Assembly (NCBI GenBank): GCA_012103505.1
Contig: WLWP01000001.1
Coordinates: 4,278,001 to 4,342,000 of the forward strand
Length of the DNA: 64,000 bases
Origin: Pseudomonadales bacterium
GTDB lineage: Bacteria > Pseudomonadota > Gammaproteobacteria > Pseudomonadales > Azotimanducaceae
Direction of reading: 5' to 3'
Made by a program: the position numbers and the translations under genes. Shown piece after piece: positions 19,149-29,464 of the stretch. The stretch's first letter is position 1, and each line of letters begins with the position of its first letter. The notes under the pieces are model-generated. The model ran no database searches, was not told the DNA's origin, and saw nothing but the letters and a program-made list of their open reading frames with translations.

Positions 19149-22100
19149 ATGCCTAACGAAGCGCCCGAATCCTCCGCATCGATGAGCTCGGCTGAACCGA
19201 AAAGCGTCGTGCGACGGGTTGAGCAATTGTTTCTGCGCCCGCTGTTCTTATTTATAACCTTCGTCCTCATATTGTTCGCCATAGTGCAAGGCACCGGTCG
19301 ATTCGCAGTCGCGACCATGAGTCTGTTTTCCGACGAATTGAACACCGTTACTCGTCCGTTTGGTGTGCGGGTAGAGGACATAGAAGGTAGCTGGCAGGGG
19401 TTGAATCCCGTCATTCGTGCGGAGCGCATTTTGTTTGCTGGTGGTTTTGTCGAGAAGGTTGAATTCGAGCTCGACGTGCTAGAGAGCGCGTACCGAAGCG
19501 CGCTAGTGCCACGACGGGCAAAGGCGGACAAGGTGTTCCTTGATCTTGTAGAAACAGATCAGGGGTGGGGATTGCGTGGCGCAGTACCGGGTCGCGAAAT
19601 GCCGGATGTATTGGAAACGTTGCGCAATGCCGATGAAATAAGCTTGACGGCTATTGTTTCCTTGACCGATCGCGATGGTAAAACGGGCTCTGCACACGGC
19701 CAAATTGAGGCGCGCAACGTCGGTGCGCAGCACTATCTTGATATGAGTATTGCGACTACCGCAGCGGATGGCTTGCGAGTTAGGCTTTGGGAACGGGACA
19801 AGAGTTTTTTTGGGGAAACTTCGTCACGTAAGATAACTGTTGGTGGCGATTTAGTCTTACCCGAAATTCTAACGGGGCAGGCTGATATCTCCATTGGGGA
19901 GTTGGCCTTGCGCTGGCAAGAAAGCAACACCTTTGGAGGCGGAAACATTGCGCTGCAACTCAGTCGGGTAAAAATACCGGGCGAGGAGGTTGAGCTCGAT
20001 TTCGCGGTGCAAGCTGAAATGTCGCGAGCAGGTGAATCAGTTCGTGCGACGGTTGCATCTCTTCTGGTCCGGCCAAATGTGCAAACTGATCTGGTCCGGC
20101 CAAATGTGCAAACTGAGAACACGCCGGGGTTGGATCTTTCCGGGTTGGAAATTGCGCTAAGTCTAGTCGGGGTGGAATATGGTCCCGAGATAGAAGTCTG
20201 GCATCCGCAACTTCAACTAGATTCGGTGACTGCTTTTGGGACCGCGGCGACAGGACCGATCAATGCGCCAGGCCGTTGGATCCGAGGGTTGCAAACTTCA
20301 GGCTTGCTTAACAACGTCCATATGTATGGTGAGTTGTCAGATAAGCTCTCTGTTGGGTTTGCTGCAAGTCTGGCGGACCTCCACATAGATGGGTACCGCG
20401 GTGCGCCGATGCTCACCAACGGGCAAGGGCAGCTTTGGGGGGACGGCCAGAATATCGCGATACAAATGAACGCGGGTTCAGGGCAATTACAGTTTCCAGA
20501 CCTTTTCACAGATCGGTGGGATTTCGATTTCCTTCAAGGCGTCGTTAAGGCCTGGATCGCACCGGGATACTTCGCCATGCGAGGCAGTAGTCTCAAATCT
20601 CGTATCAATGAGTCCCAGGTTGCAGGTAGCTTCTCTCTTACGCGACCCGATCCGCGGTATGAGCAACGCGTAGGTCTGATGCTGGGTATCGATCACACTG
20701 AAATGGCGGCAGCACGAACGTTTGTGCCTTACAAAATCCCTGACGAATTGTCGAAATGGCTTGCAGAGGGACCTCAAGGCGGTGAGCTCTCAGATATAAC
20801 GTTTCTATATCAGGGGCAGGTCCATGTTCGCGACCGTGAGTTGGGTCGGCGTATCGAACTCGTTGCAGATATGACCAATGCAAGTGTGATCTATGATCAG
20901 GCTTGGCCAGAAATTTCGGCGGTTAACGGACAAGTGCACGTTGCTGGCCGAACAACCCACGTCCGGGTTGATACGGGGGTATCGAAGAATATGCGGCTCT
21001 CTCGCAGTACCGTGCAACTAAGAGACAATGGTGTCTACGCTGACGTGGACTTGAATGCGCTCGGTGATGGGCGGGACGCGTTACGCTTTATTCTTGAGAG
21101 CCCGCTAACGGAGTCGCTCGGGTTTGTGACGCCGAATTGGCATGCTGGGGGTATCCTGGATTTTTCCGGTACGTTACGCGTGCCGATAAAACAAGAGGAA
21201 GCACCGCCGCTAGCAGTAGATTTCGATTTCGATCTACGTGAATTTGACTTATCGATGCCGGAATACCGCCTCGTAATAGAAGACCTAGTGGGTAGCGGTC
21301 ATTTTTCGTTGCCACATCGTGTTATTGGCACCTTTTCAGGCGCCTTGTTTGAGCATCCCGCAGAGTTTCGCGTTACAAGTGATGACGAATGGGTCCGGTT
21401 CAACATTCAGGGGACTTCCGGTCACACAGACGTCTACCAACTCATCGACTACGAAGACATCGGAGTCATCGATGGTTTGCTTGGCTTCGATGCCGTGCTT
21501 GGAATAGCAATGACGGAGACCAACGTCACCAATCTGGAGCTGACCAGCGATCTTGTGGGATTGGAGATGCGGCTGCCATCCTATCTCGGCAAAGAGGCGT
21601 CGGTGGCCAGTGCATTGGAGCTTGATGTTCAGTTTCTGGATGCATACCAAAGCATCCGTTGGGGCTACCTGGATACACAAGGTTGGCTGCACTTCGGGGA
21701 CAAGATTGAACGAGGAGCAATTGGTGTAGGCGCAGCGCCACCAACAACCGCACAGGATCAACAAGCTATAGCGATTAGCGGGACACTCGATACGCTAACG
21801 TTGAGCGATTGGGTGTCAGAAGAAGGTGAGGCACGTGTAGCTTTACCGTTGGATTGGAAAATTCAGGGCTTACGTGTGGATAGCTTTGTTATCGATGACT
21901 TGGCATTCAAAGATTTAGTCCTCGGGGGGGAGCAAGTGGGGGATAGTGTCGGGTTCAATTTTGCGAGCGCGGATCTCACTGGCCGCGTGGATATCCCAGC
22001 AGAGGGGCTGATGGAAATTGATCTTACCCACTTGCGGCTGCCTGCAGCCGAGGAGCCACCGATCGAGAGTTTGAGCTTCGCGAGCACCGTCCCTGCGATA

Positions 22101-23024
22101 GATCCTATTGATGTTGAGGTTGGCTATCGGTTGCCACACGCGAAGGTTGATCTTGATTTACTCCACCTTGATGAGGAGCCTTTTGGCAGTTGGCGTTTTG
22201 TCATGCGACCTGAAGATGATGTTGTGTGGATTAACAATCTCAACGCGGATGTGAATGGGGTACACATTAGTGATGGTGAGCTCAATTGGGATCTTGCGGA
22301 AGATGTGAGCCACTTCGAAGGTATGGTTGTACTGGACGATCTCGCAGAAACGTTACCCCTGTGGGATTACGCGCCTGTGCTAGAGACGACGAAGGCGAGC
22401 GTGCAGGTGGATGCACGGTGGTCTGGATCACCGGCGAACGTAAACTTAGTTGGCTTGAATGGAGATTTAGCGTTTACCGCACGAGATGGTCGTTTTTTGG
22501 ATGTCGAGGCGGGTGGTGGCTTACGCATGATGAGCCTATTGAACTTCTCAAACATCGCAAAACGTATCAGCTTGGATTTTACGGACGTGACTCGAGGGGG
22601 TATCGGGTTCGACAAAATTAACGCGAAGGTCAATCTCAACGATGGTGAGATGCAATTTGTTGAGCGCATGATTGTGGAAGGCTCGTCTTCGAATTTTCAG
22701 GTTGGGGGCAAGGTAAATCTGAATACAGGGCTACTAGACAATGAAATGATTGTGACATTGCCAGTTAGCGATAGCCTACCCTGGTATGGCGTGTATCTCG
22801 CATTGGCAAACCCGCTAGCGGGGCTCGGTGTCCTTGTGGGAGAGCGGGTTTTACGCAAGCCGCTGCGTGCTTTCAGCACAGCTAAATTTGAAGTCACCGG
22901 TACGTTGGATGAACCGGAAGTAAAATTCCTGAGCCTATGGGATCAGAGCATGTCTGAACCTGATCAGAACAACACCACGCCGCTCAGCGCCATAGACGAG
23001 AGAGCGCCGTCGACAAGACCTTGA
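19149..23024 (+). CDS. yhdP: YhdP, AsmA-like bridge protein for lipid transport
   Basis: A 1291-residue envelope protein with one N-terminal membrane anchor (about residues 30-55) and a very long beta-rich periplasmic part ending in the AsmA-like/DUF3971 region. In E. coli, YhdP with TamB and YdbH moves phospholipid to the outer membrane. Length is near the E. coli protein (about 1270). The ATG at 19149 is preferred to the TTG one codon earlier. Ten bases separate it from rng. A 27 bp tandem duplication (20063-20116) adds nine residues, giving LVRPNVQT twice, in the N-terminal third. Confidence 0.93.
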   Translation: MPNEAPESSASMSSAEPKSVVRRVEQLFLRPLFLFITFVLILFAIVQGTGRFAVATMSLFSDELNTVTRPFGVRVEDIEGSWQGLNPVIRAERILFAGGFVEKVEFELDVLESAYRSALVPRRAKADKVFLDLVETDQGWGLRGAVPGREMPDVLETLRNADEISLTAIVSLTDRDGKTGSAHGQIEARNVGAQHYLDMSIATTAADGLRVRLWERDKSFFGETSSRKITVGGDLVLPEILTGQADISIGELALRWQESNTFGGGNIALQLSRVKIPGEEVELDFAVQAEMSRAGESVRATVASLLVRPNVQTDLVRPNVQTENTPGLDLSGLEIALSLVGVEYGPEIEVWHPQLQLDSVTAFGTAATGPINAPGRWIRGLQTSGLLNNVHMYGELSDKLSVGFAASLADLHIDGYRGAPMLTNGQGQLWGDGQNIAIQMNAGSGQLQFPDLFTDRWDFDFLQGVVKAWIAPGYFAMRGSSLKSRINESQVAGSFSLTRPDPRYEQRVGLMLGIDHTEMAAARTFVPYKIPDELSKWLAEGPQGGELSDITFLYQGQVHVRDRELGRRIELVADMTNASVIYDQAWPEISAVNGQVHVAGRTTHVRVDTGVSKNMRLSRSTVQLRDNGVYADVDLNALGDGRDALRFILESPLTESLGFVTPNWHAGGILDFSGTLRVPIKQEEAPPLAVDFDFDLREFDLSMPEYRLVIEDLVGSGHFSLPHRVIGTFSGALFEHPAEFRVTSDDEWVRFNIQGTSGHTDVYQLIDYEDIGVIDGLLGFDAVLGIAMTETNVTNLELTSDLVGLEMRLPSYLGKEASVASALELDVQFLDAYQSIRWGYLDTQGWLHFGDKIERGAIGVGAAPPTTAQDQQAIAISGTLDTLTLSDWVSEEGEARVALPLDWKIQGLRVDSFVIDDLAFKDLVLGGEQVGDSVGFNFASADLTGRVDIPAEGLMEIDLTHLRLPAAEEPPIESLSFASTVPAIDPIDVEVGYRLPHAKVDLDLLHLDEEPFGSWRFVMRPEDDVVWINNLNADVNGVHISDGELNWDLAEDVSHFEGMVVLDDLAETLPLWDYAPVLETTKASVQVDARWSGSPANVNLVGLNGDLAFTARDGRFLDVEAGGGLRMMSLLNFSNIAKRISLDFTDVTRGGIGFDKINAKVNLNDGEMQFVERMIVEGSSSNFQVGGKVNLNTGLLDNEMIVTLPVSDSLPWYGVYLALANPLAGLGVLVGERVLRKPLRAFSTAKFEVTGTLDEPEVKFLSLWDQSMSEPDQNNTTPLSAIDERAPSTRP
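20063..20116. repeat. Perfect 27 bp in-frame tandem duplication in yhdP
   Basis: Bases 20063-20089 are repeated exactly at 20090-20116. The unit is nine codons, so yhdP stays open and the protein gains a second LVRPNVQT segment. No difference between copies suggests recent origin. Confidence 0.95.
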
Positions 23025-23061
23025 TAGACTCAAATGCTACTGAAAAAAAGCCGGACAACAC

Positions 23062-24552
23062 ATGAGTGACAGCCTGGTCGCGCAAAGCCAGATTTTAGGC
23101 AAGAGTGATATTGATCAAATAGACCTAGAGCAGACTCTAGAAGAGTTGATGGCTGTGGAGATTGACTATGGCGAAGTTTTTCTACAGTCGACCCGCTCGG
23201 AAAGTTGGGGACTGGAAGACGGAATCGTAAAGGACGGAAGTTTTAGTGTAGATGCAGGCATTGGTGTACGAACCGTAGCCGGAGAGAAAACCGGATTTGC
23301 ATACGCAGAAGACATTCAGAAAGCAGGCTTAAAGAATTCGGCAGAGGCAGCCCGATCGATCGCTCGCGCTGGGCAGAATCGCTCATTGGTTGCACCGGTT
23401 TTTGTCGGTAACGAAAGCCTCTACCCCAGTGTGGATCCCATCACCTCCATGGATGAGGTTGCCAAAGTGCAACTCCTACAGCGCGTCGATCAGACCGCTC
23501 GGGCGGCAGACAAACGTGTCCGAGAGGTAAACGTGCGCATATCGGCAAGCCACGAAATGATGGCAGTTATGGCTACAGATGGTACACATGCGGCGGATAC
23601 GCGTCCTCTGGTCCGATTGGATGTCTCGGTTATCGTTGAGCAAGATGGTCGTCGAGAGAGAGGCAATTCGGGCGGCGGCGGTCGTCAGGCGTTGAGTGAA
23701 TTGAACGAGGGTGATTGGGCTGATGGTGTCGCTCAAGAAGCGGTTCGCATGGCGATAGTAAATCTTGACGCTATTGACGCACCGGCAGGCGCCATGCCAG
23801 TTGTACTTGGCCCGGGTTGGCCCGGCGTAGCACCGGCAGGCGCCATGCCAGTTGTACTTGGCCCGGGTTGGCCCGGCGTGTTATTGCATGAAGCGGTTGG
23901 CCATGGCTTGGAAGGAGACTTCAACCGCAAGGGCAGTTCGACGTTTGCTAATCGGGTTGGCGAACAGGTGGCTTCGCCACTCTGCACGGTCGTTGACGAC
24001 GGCACGATGGCTGGACGTCGCGGTTCGTTGTCAGTTGATGATGAGGGCATGCAAACGCAATCCACTGTCCTGATTGAAAATGGCACGTTGGTTGGATATA
24101 TGCAGGACAAGCTCAACGCAAAGTTGATGAACGTTGCTACGACGGGTAATGGGCGTCGCCAATCCTATGCCCATGTACCGATGCCGAGAATGACCAACAC
24201 ATTTATGTTGCCTGGCGAAAGTGACCCGGAAGAAATATTACGGAGCGTTGATAAAGGCATATTCGCTGTTAACTTTGGCGGTGGTTCCGTAGACATCACC
24301 TCGGGAAGATTCGTGTTTTCTGCAACAGAGGCATACCTGATCGAAGGTGGCAAGGTGACGGCACCAATTCGTGGTGCAACTCTAATCGGTAATGGCCCGG
24401 AGGTCATGAATCGTGTCTCCATGGTCGGGAATGATCTGAGTCTCGATACGGGCGTTGGTGTTTGCGGCAAAGATGGACAATCAGTACCTGTTGGCGTGGG
24501 TCAACCAACGCTAAAAGTGGATGAGATAATTGTCGGTGGCACTCAAGCCTGA
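23062..24552 (+). CDS. tldD: Metalloprotease subunit TldD, with internal duplication
   Basis: TldD forms a heterodimeric zinc protease with TldE/PmbA that digests unfolded peptides, such as microcin precursors and CcdA, inside a closed cavity. The 496 residues include the metal and catalytic motif HEAVGH (276-281) and [12 protein letters not shown] near the C-terminus. A 51 bp tandem duplication repeats 17 residues ([17 protein letters not shown] at 240-256 and 257-273) immediately before the active-site helix; relatives have one copy. The frame is kept. The stop overlaps darP by ten bases on the other strand. Confidence 0.94.
   Translation: MSDSLVAQSQILGKSDIDQIDLEQTLEELMAVEIDYGEVFLQSTRSESWGLEDGIVKDGSFSVDAGIGVRTVAGEKTGFAYAEDIQKAGLKNSAEAARSIARAGQNRSLVAPVFVGNESLYPSVDPITSMDEVAKVQLLQRVDQTARAADKRVREVNVRISASHEMMAVMATDGTHAADTRPLVRLDVSVIVEQDGRRERGNSGGGGRQALSELNEGDWADGVAQEAVRMAIVNLDAIDAPAGAMPVVLGPGWPGVAPAGAMPVVLGPGWPGVLLHEAVGHGLEGDFNRKGSSTFANRVGEQVASPLCTVVDDGTMAGRRGSLSVDDEGMQTQSTVLIENGTLVGYMQDKLNAKLMNVATTGNGRRQSYAHVPMPRMTNTFMLPGESDPEEILRSVDKGIFAVNFGGGSVDITSGRFVFSATEAYLIEGGKVTAPIRGATLIGNGPEVMNRVSMVGNDLSLDTGVGVCGKDGQSVPVGVGQPTLKVDEIIVGGTQA
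23779..23880. repeat. 51 bp in-frame tandem duplication next to the TldD active site
   Basis: Two 51-base copies, 23779-23829 and 23830-23880, identical except for the last base (A against G). They start exactly on a codon boundary, so 17 residues are duplicated two residues before the HEAVGH motif. Confidence 0.96.
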
Positions 24553-25040
24553 GTTTCGATCTCGTGGAGGTAGCGATAAAGTGCGCGGGCGGCGGTTTTT
24601 CGATTTTTTTCGTCTGGTGCGCTCTGAGCTCTTCTAATGAGTTGCCGTAGTTGCTGACGGTCCACCGATGGATGAGCGTCTATATATTCAGCTACCGAAT
24701 TTTTTTCTGCGATCAGACGTTCCCGCCATGTTTCGCATTGGGCGTTAACGTAGTTTGCGATTCTCGACTGGCCTTCAAAGGTCTCTAACCTTGCTTCAAC
24801 TGCATCCGCGTCTATCTTGCGCATGAGTTTACCCACGAACTGGAGCTGGCGACGCTTGGCTTCTCTACTAGGGAAGCGCTGGTGGTCCAGAATTGCCGCG
24901 AGAAGATCGTCCGGAAGATCAAAATCCGCCAGTTGGGCAGATTTCAAATCAGATAATTTTTTTCCAAGTGCTTGCAGTCGAGTGGCTTCTCGTTTGCGCG
25001 CAGTCTTTGAGGTAACCTCTTCAGGATCGTTATCGAGCAT
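24543..25040 (-). CDS. darP: Ribosome biogenesis factor DarP (YjgA)
   Basis: A 165-residue, highly charged helical protein of the DUF615/YjgA family, which joins late 50S assembly intermediates. The typical [38 protein letters not shown] and [23 protein letters not shown] blocks are present. It lies on the opposite strand between tldD and pmbA; an association of yjgA with pmbA is common in Gammaproteobacteria. Convergent overlap with tldD is ten bases. Confidence 0.95.
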   Translation of the reverse strand: MLDNDPEEVTSKTARKREATRLQALGKKLSDLKSAQLADFDLPDDLLAAILDHQRFPSREAKRRQLQFVGKLMRKIDADAVEARLETFEGQSRIANYVNAQCETWRERLIAEKNSVAEYIDAHPSVDRQQLRQLIRRAQSAPDEKNRKTAARALYRYLHEIETQA

Positions 25041-25065
25041 TACTAAACGTCTGTGTGGGAGCTAG

Positions 25066-26400
25066 GTGGAAAATTTACGCAACCGAGAATCTGAACTCAA
25101 ATCTCTAGTAGAGACCATCTTAGCTGAAGCGAAGCAGCAAGGCGCTGATCAAGCAGAAGTGTCAGTGAGCTCAGATGCTGGACTCGCAGTTTCTGTGCGC
25201 AAGGGCGAACTCGAAAATTTGGAGTTCAATCAAGACCAAGGCTTCGGTATTACAGTCTATCTAGGCAAGCGCAAAGGCTCCTCCAGCACGACAGATTCTA
25301 GCCAACAAGCTATTCAAGAAACGGTCGCCGCCGCCAAACGTATCGCGACCTATACCCAAGAAGATGAGTGTAGTGGTCTCGCTGATGCGTCGCTGGCGCC
25401 CACGCAGCTGGATGATCTAGATCTTTATCATCCCTGGGATGTAGAACCAGAAGAGCTCGTTACGCGTGCGCAGGCATGTGAAGCCGCGGGACTGGCAGTC
25501 GACAAAAGGCTGACTAACTCAGATGGCGCACAGGTCAACACGCAGCAGGCGATGCGGATTTATGGCAATAGCCACGGCTTTATTGGCGCTTACTCCAGTA
25601 CTCGCCATGGCATGAGTTGCGTACTGATCGGTGAAGATGACTCCGGTATGCAGCGTGACTATTGGTATACGACAAGTCGTGATCACAACGGTCTCGAAGC
25701 GACTGACGATGTTGGGCAGCAAGCAGGAGAGCGGACTATCGCTCGTCTATCTCCTCGTAAAGCACCAACCGGCCAATTTCCGGTCATCTACTCAGCCCAA
25801 GTAGCTAGTGGACTTTTTGGTCATCTCATCGGAGCGATCAGCGGCGGTTCGCAATATCGGAAGGCATCATTTTTACTAGACGCTATTGGCGAAAAAGTGC
25901 TCCCTGATTGGCTGTCGCTTGTTGAAAGACCGCATCTCAAGAGAGCTTTGGGCAGTGCTAATTTCGATAGCGATGGTGTTGCCACAAAAGAAAAGGCATT
26001 TGTCCAGGATGGTGTGGTGGCCAGTTATATTCTCTCTGTGTATTCGTCGCGCAAACTTGGCTTAGAGCCTACTGGCAATGCAGGTGGCGTCTACAATCTT
26101 GATATCGAAGCACCCGCTACACCTTACATGGAGATGATTGGTTCCATTGACCGAGGTTTGTTGGTCACCGAGTTAATGGGCCAAGGTATCAATGGCGTTA
26201 CCGGAGACTACTCCAGAGGGGCTGCGGGTTTTTGGATTGAGAACGGCACCGTCCAGTATCCGGTGGCTGAAGTTACCGTGGCCGGTAACTTGAAAGACAT
26301 GTACCGCACGATTGAGGCGGTCGGGGACGATGTGGATTTTCGCGGTAACATTCGTGCACCTAGCGTGCAGATTGAATCGATGATGATCGCAGGAGAGTAA
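25066..26400 (+). CDS. pmbA: Metalloprotease subunit TldE/PmbA
   Basis: A 444-residue TldE/PmbA protein, the non-catalytic partner of TldD in the protease that matures microcin B17 and degrades CcdA in E. coli. The family's N-terminal cage domain and the C-terminal VYNLDI...GLLVTELMGQGINGVTGDYSRGAAGFWIENG block are clear. The HExxxH motif is absent, as expected for TldE. The GTG at 25066 follows GGGAGCTAGG. It is divergent from darP and separate from tldD by that gene. Confidence 0.95.
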   Translation: MENLRNRESELKSLVETILAEAKQQGADQAEVSVSSDAGLAVSVRKGELENLEFNQDQGFGITVYLGKRKGSSSTTDSSQQAIQETVAAAKRIATYTQEDECSGLADASLAPTQLDDLDLYHPWDVEPEELVTRAQACEAAGLAVDKRLTNSDGAQVNTQQAMRIYGNSHGFIGAYSSTRHGMSCVLIGEDDSGMQRDYWYTTSRDHNGLEATDDVGQQAGERTIARLSPRKAPTGQFPVIYSAQVASGLFGHLIGAISGGSQYRKASFLLDAIGEKVLPDWLSLVERPHLKRALGSANFDSDGVATKEKAFVQDGVVASYILSVYSSRKLGLEPTGNAGGVYNLDIEAPATPYMEMIGSIDRGLLVTELMGQGINGVTGDYSRGAAGFWIENGTVQYPVAEVTVAGNLKDMYRTIEAVGDDVDFRGNIRAPSVQIESMMIAGE

Positions 26401-26404
26401 CGAT

Positions 26405-27751
26405 TTAGGCGTACACGAGACTCGCTAAACCAAGGAAAACAAAGAATCCCGTAACGTCGGTAATTGTGGTTAGCACCACCCCGCCAGCAATAGCCGGATC
26501 GATATTCATATGTCGCAATATCGAAGGCAACAAACTCCCAGACACAGCAGCAACGACGATAGTGATGATCATAGCTGTGGCGATTACCAGACCAAGGGAA
26601 ATATCCTGAAACGCAACAGCGGCGGTGATCGCGACTAGGGTCGCCCAGAGAAGACCGTTCAAGACAGCGATAATAAACTCTCGATTCACGAGCCACGTGC
26701 GATTACCGCGTCCGAGGTGACCTAGGGCTTCGCCGCGAATGACTAAAGTGAGCGTTTGTGTGCCAGCTATCCCACCCATGCTCGCAACTATCGGCATGAG
26801 TACCGCGAGGGCGACGACTTTGACAATTGTATCCTCGAATACATTGATGACTGCTGCGGCGATAAAAGCTGTGATTAGATTGATACCTAACCATATAGCA
26901 CGCCTTCTGACTGAGCGGTGAACAGGCGCGAAGGTGTCTTCGTCAAGGTCAAGACCCGCTCGGACGAGCACAGCTTCGTCTGCGTCCTCGATAATGACAT
27001 CGACGACATCGTCGATCGTGATCCTGCCAAGTAATTTGCCACCGGAGTCGATCACTGCGGCGGAGATAAGATCTTCATCAGAGAACAGCCGCGCGACTTC
27101 TGTGTCCGACATAGCAACTGGGATAGCAGGGGCTTGGCTGTCCATCACCTCGCGCACAGTTACCGTCGGGTCTGAGGTCAGTAATTTTGAGAATGGCAGC
27201 ATGCCGACGTATTCGTCACGAGAGTTAACGACTATGAGCGCATCAGTAGTCTCAGGTAGGTCTTTGCGTTGGCGTAAGTAGCGGAACACAAGTTCCAAGG
27301 CATGACGCGGACGGACGGTGATGGTGTCGGTGTTCATCAATCCACCGGCGCTTTCCTCGTCGTAAGAGAGAATTGCTTCCACGCGGGCTCGATCTCGAGA
27401 GTCTAATCTCGCAAGTACCTGGTCTGTGATACTTTGCGGAAGTTGTTGCAAGACATCGGCAAAGTCATCGGTGTCGAGTTCATCACTCGCGGCGACCAGC
27501 TGAGCCGGATCCATTTCCTCGAGAAAGTCTGCGAGCACGTCTTCATTCAAGTGCTGCAAAGTGTGGTTCTGCGACTCCTCGTCGATAAGATCCCACATGA
27601 TGAATCGTACTTTGGGCGGGAAGGATTCGAGGACGTTAGCAACTTCCGCGGGGCGTAGTGAGGCGAGAAGTATTCGTGTTTCGTCTGCAGAGCGATGCCT
27701 GAATGTCTCGATGACCTGTTCTAAGGTATCCAGCGACTCAGGAGCAGACAT
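26405..27751 (-). CDS. mgtE: MgtE-family magnesium transporter
   Basis: A 448-residue Mg2+ channel. An N-terminal helical MgtE_N domain (about 20-125) and a CBS pair (about 135-250) close the pore when cytosolic Mg2+ is high. Five membrane segments follow (about 285-448), including the PIVASMGGIAGTQTLTLVIRG stretch that lines the pore. It directly follows ptsO on the same strand with no gap, an arrangement that makes a shared transcript likely. Convergent with pmbA, four bases apart. Confidence 0.95.
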   Translation of the reverse strand: MSAPESLDTLEQVIETFRHRSADETRILLASLRPAEVANVLESFPPKVRFIMWDLIDEESQNHTLQHLNEDVLADFLEEMDPAQLVAASDELDTDDFADVLQQLPQSITDQVLARLDSRDRARVEAILSYDEESAGGLMNTDTITVRPRHALELVFRYLRQRKDLPETTDALIVVNSRDEYVGMLPFSKLLTSDPTVTVREVMDSQAPAIPVAMSDTEVARLFSDEDLISAAVIDSGGKLLGRITIDDVVDVIIEDADEAVLVRAGLDLDEDTFAPVHRSVRRRAIWLGINLITAFIAAAVINVFEDTIVKVVALAVLMPIVASMGGIAGTQTLTLVIRGEALGHLGRGNRTWLVNREFIIAVLNGLLWATLVAITAAVAFQDISLGLVIATAMIITIVVAAVSGSLLPSILRHMNIDPAIAGGVVLTTITDVTGFFVFLGLASLVYA

Positions 27752-28027
27752 TTAGTCGTCGTCCATTTCATAGAATCCAGCGTTGACGATTTCGCAGATA
27801 GCCTCAAAAGCCTGCTCCTCATCGTCGCCATCCACTTCAAGGATGAGTTCTGTCCCGACGGGAGCGCCGAGCATCAACAGCGACATTATGCTTTTTCCGT
27901 CGACCGTCTTGCCGTCCAAAGTTAGTTTAACGTCACTCGCGAATGGCTTGCAGGCATCAACCAACTTAGAAGCTGCCCGTGCATGCATGCCAAGAGGGTT
28001 GATGAGGGTGAGAGATGTCGTACGCAT
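27752..28027 (-). CDS. ptsO: Nitrogen-PTS phosphocarrier protein NPr
   Basis: A 91-residue HPr-like protein with the phosphorylated His15 in GMHARAA and the Ser46 region GKSIMSLL. Its position after rapZ and ptsN identifies it as NPr of the nitrogen-related PTS, which passes phosphate to EIIA-Ntr and has no sugar permease. The ATG at 28025-28027 gives the standard HPr start; an open stretch of 12 codons upstream is not expected to be translated. Confidence 0.93.
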   Translation of the reverse strand: MRTTSLTLINPLGMHARAASKLVDACKPFASDVKLTLDGKTVDGKSIMSLLMLGAPVGTELILEVDGDDEEQAFEAICEIVNAGFYEMDDD

Positions 28028-28115
28028 TGAAATTCTTCTTCTTTTACGACTCGAGTCTAACACGGGCTAAATGACCGACAGAGCGCTGGGGTATTGGCGG
28101 TGGCGAACGCCGGGT

Positions 28116-28967
28116 CTAGGAGAGTTCGCGATGCCTTACGAGGACGTTCTCAAACGTGCTACTGAAGTGGCTGGCAAGACGTTCGGCGAAATATACGCTG
28201 CGGTGTTGCCCGCCAGTGCAGCCGAGACCAACGGTCATGTAGACACGTGAGTTTGCCTCGAATTGCGGGATCCAAGTATGAAGATAGCCACTAACGTCCT
28301 GGAACATTGCTGTTACCAACGGTTGAGTGTCGAGATACGCTTTTATCGGTTCGTCCGTACCATTATAGGATCGTAATGCCGCTTCCCAATAAGGATTCGG
28401 CAGACAACGCAGATCGAATACCAGATCGACATCAACGGGAACACCTTGCTTGAAGCCAAACGATCGGAAGAGAAGGTTGATACCGCTGTTCGACTTTTCT
28501 ATCACTCGCGTTGTCATGGTTTCGCGTAGGTCTTGAGCGCTCAGGCGAGTCGAGTCAATGGTGAGATCAGCGACATCTGCGATTCCTTCTAGCACTTCCG
28601 CTTCTGCGTCTATCGCTTGGCGAAGATCGGTTTCAGCATTGGTTAAAGGGTGCCGGCGTCGTGTTTCCGAAAATCGTTTGACCAGAGTAGGACTTGATGC
28701 GTCGATATAGACGACTTGGCAATCCACATCCATTCTGTCTACTGAAAGAAGAATCTCGGGAAACAGTGCTAAGTCTTTGCTGCGGGCGTCGATGCACACG
28801 GCAAGATGCGTTGTCGCGGCAGCAGGGTTGCGAAGGGTGTTGTGGACTAAAGATTGCAGGAGACCTACTGGAAAGTTGTCGATGCAGTTGTAACCAGCAT
28901 CCTCCAACGCGTTCAGTGCGGTGGACTTGCCAGAGCCAGAACGGCCGCTGATGACGATGAGTTTCAT
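28116..28967 (-). CDS. rapZ: RNase adapter protein RapZ
   Basis: A 283-residue RapZ/YvcJ protein. The N-terminal P-loop is GRSGSGKST (8-16). The C-terminal domain has the GLGCTGGQHRSVYFAE signature. In E. coli RapZ senses glucosamine-6-phosphate and guides RNase E to the small RNA GlmZ, controlling glmS and thus cell-wall precursor supply. Overlaps ptsN by four bases and is followed by ptsO. Confidence 0.96.
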   Translation of the reverse strand: MKLIVISGRSGSGKSTALNALEDAGYNCIDNFPVGLLQSLVHNTLRNPAAATTHLAVCIDARSKDLALFPEILLSVDRMDVDCQVVYIDASSPTLVKRFSETRRRHPLTNAETDLRQAIDAEAEVLEGIADVADLTIDSTRLSAQDLRETMTTRVIEKSNSGINLLFRSFGFKQGVPVDVDLVFDLRCLPNPYWEAALRSYNGTDEPIKAYLDTQPLVTAMFQDVSGYLHTWIPQFEANSRVYMTVGLGCTGGQHRSVYFAERLASHFSSTFENVLVRHRELS

Positions 28968-29440
28968 GCTTCACTCGTTTCAGTGAGTGCCAATAACGCG
29001 TTCATCTTTTCGTGTAAGTCAGTGTCGTCCTGACAAGTTCGCAGACACTCCCGGTTCTCGGGTTCAGCCAGGATGGAAGACAAGTCGGCTAACGCGCGCA
29101 GGTGCGCGTTGTGTTCGTCGTGGGGAACGATCAAAGCGAAGAAAATATCCACGGCTGTGCCGTCCGAGGCTTCATAATCGACTGGTGCCGCTGTGGTGAG
29201 CAAACAAACTTGGATGTCCGTGGTGGCATGGCGACAATGTGGAATAGCTACACCTTCGCCTATGCCAGTACTCCCTAGACGCTCACGTGCCAGAAGACCA
29301 TCTAGGATGTCTGTCGAAGACGTTCCAGGATTATCGTTTGATATGGTCTTTGCGATCGTCTCCAACACACGTTTGCGGCTAGAGGCGTTTGCCCGGCAAA
29401 CGACGCGATTTGTGACGAGGCGTGTTCGCAGTAATGTCAT
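28964..29440 (-). CDS. ptsN: Nitrogen-PTS EIIA component PtsN
   Basis: A 158-residue EIIA of the fructose/mannitol fold, with the active-site His68 in AIPHCR. PtsN in its two phosphorylation states regulates potassium uptake and other systems by protein contact. Overlaps rapZ (ATGA at 28964-28967). The N-terminus (RTRLVTNRVVCRANASSRKRVLE) agrees with the family without trimming. Confidence 0.95.
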   Translation of the reverse strand: MTLLRTRLVTNRVVCRANASSRKRVLETIAKTISNDNPGTSSTDILDGLLARERLGSTGIGEGVAIPHCRHATTDIQVCLLTTAAPVDYEASDGTAVDIFFALIVPHDEHNAHLRALADLSSILAEPENRECLRTCQDDTDLHEKMNALLALTETSEA

Positions 29441-29464
29441 TTGTCTTGGCGCGCCGAGGAGGTC

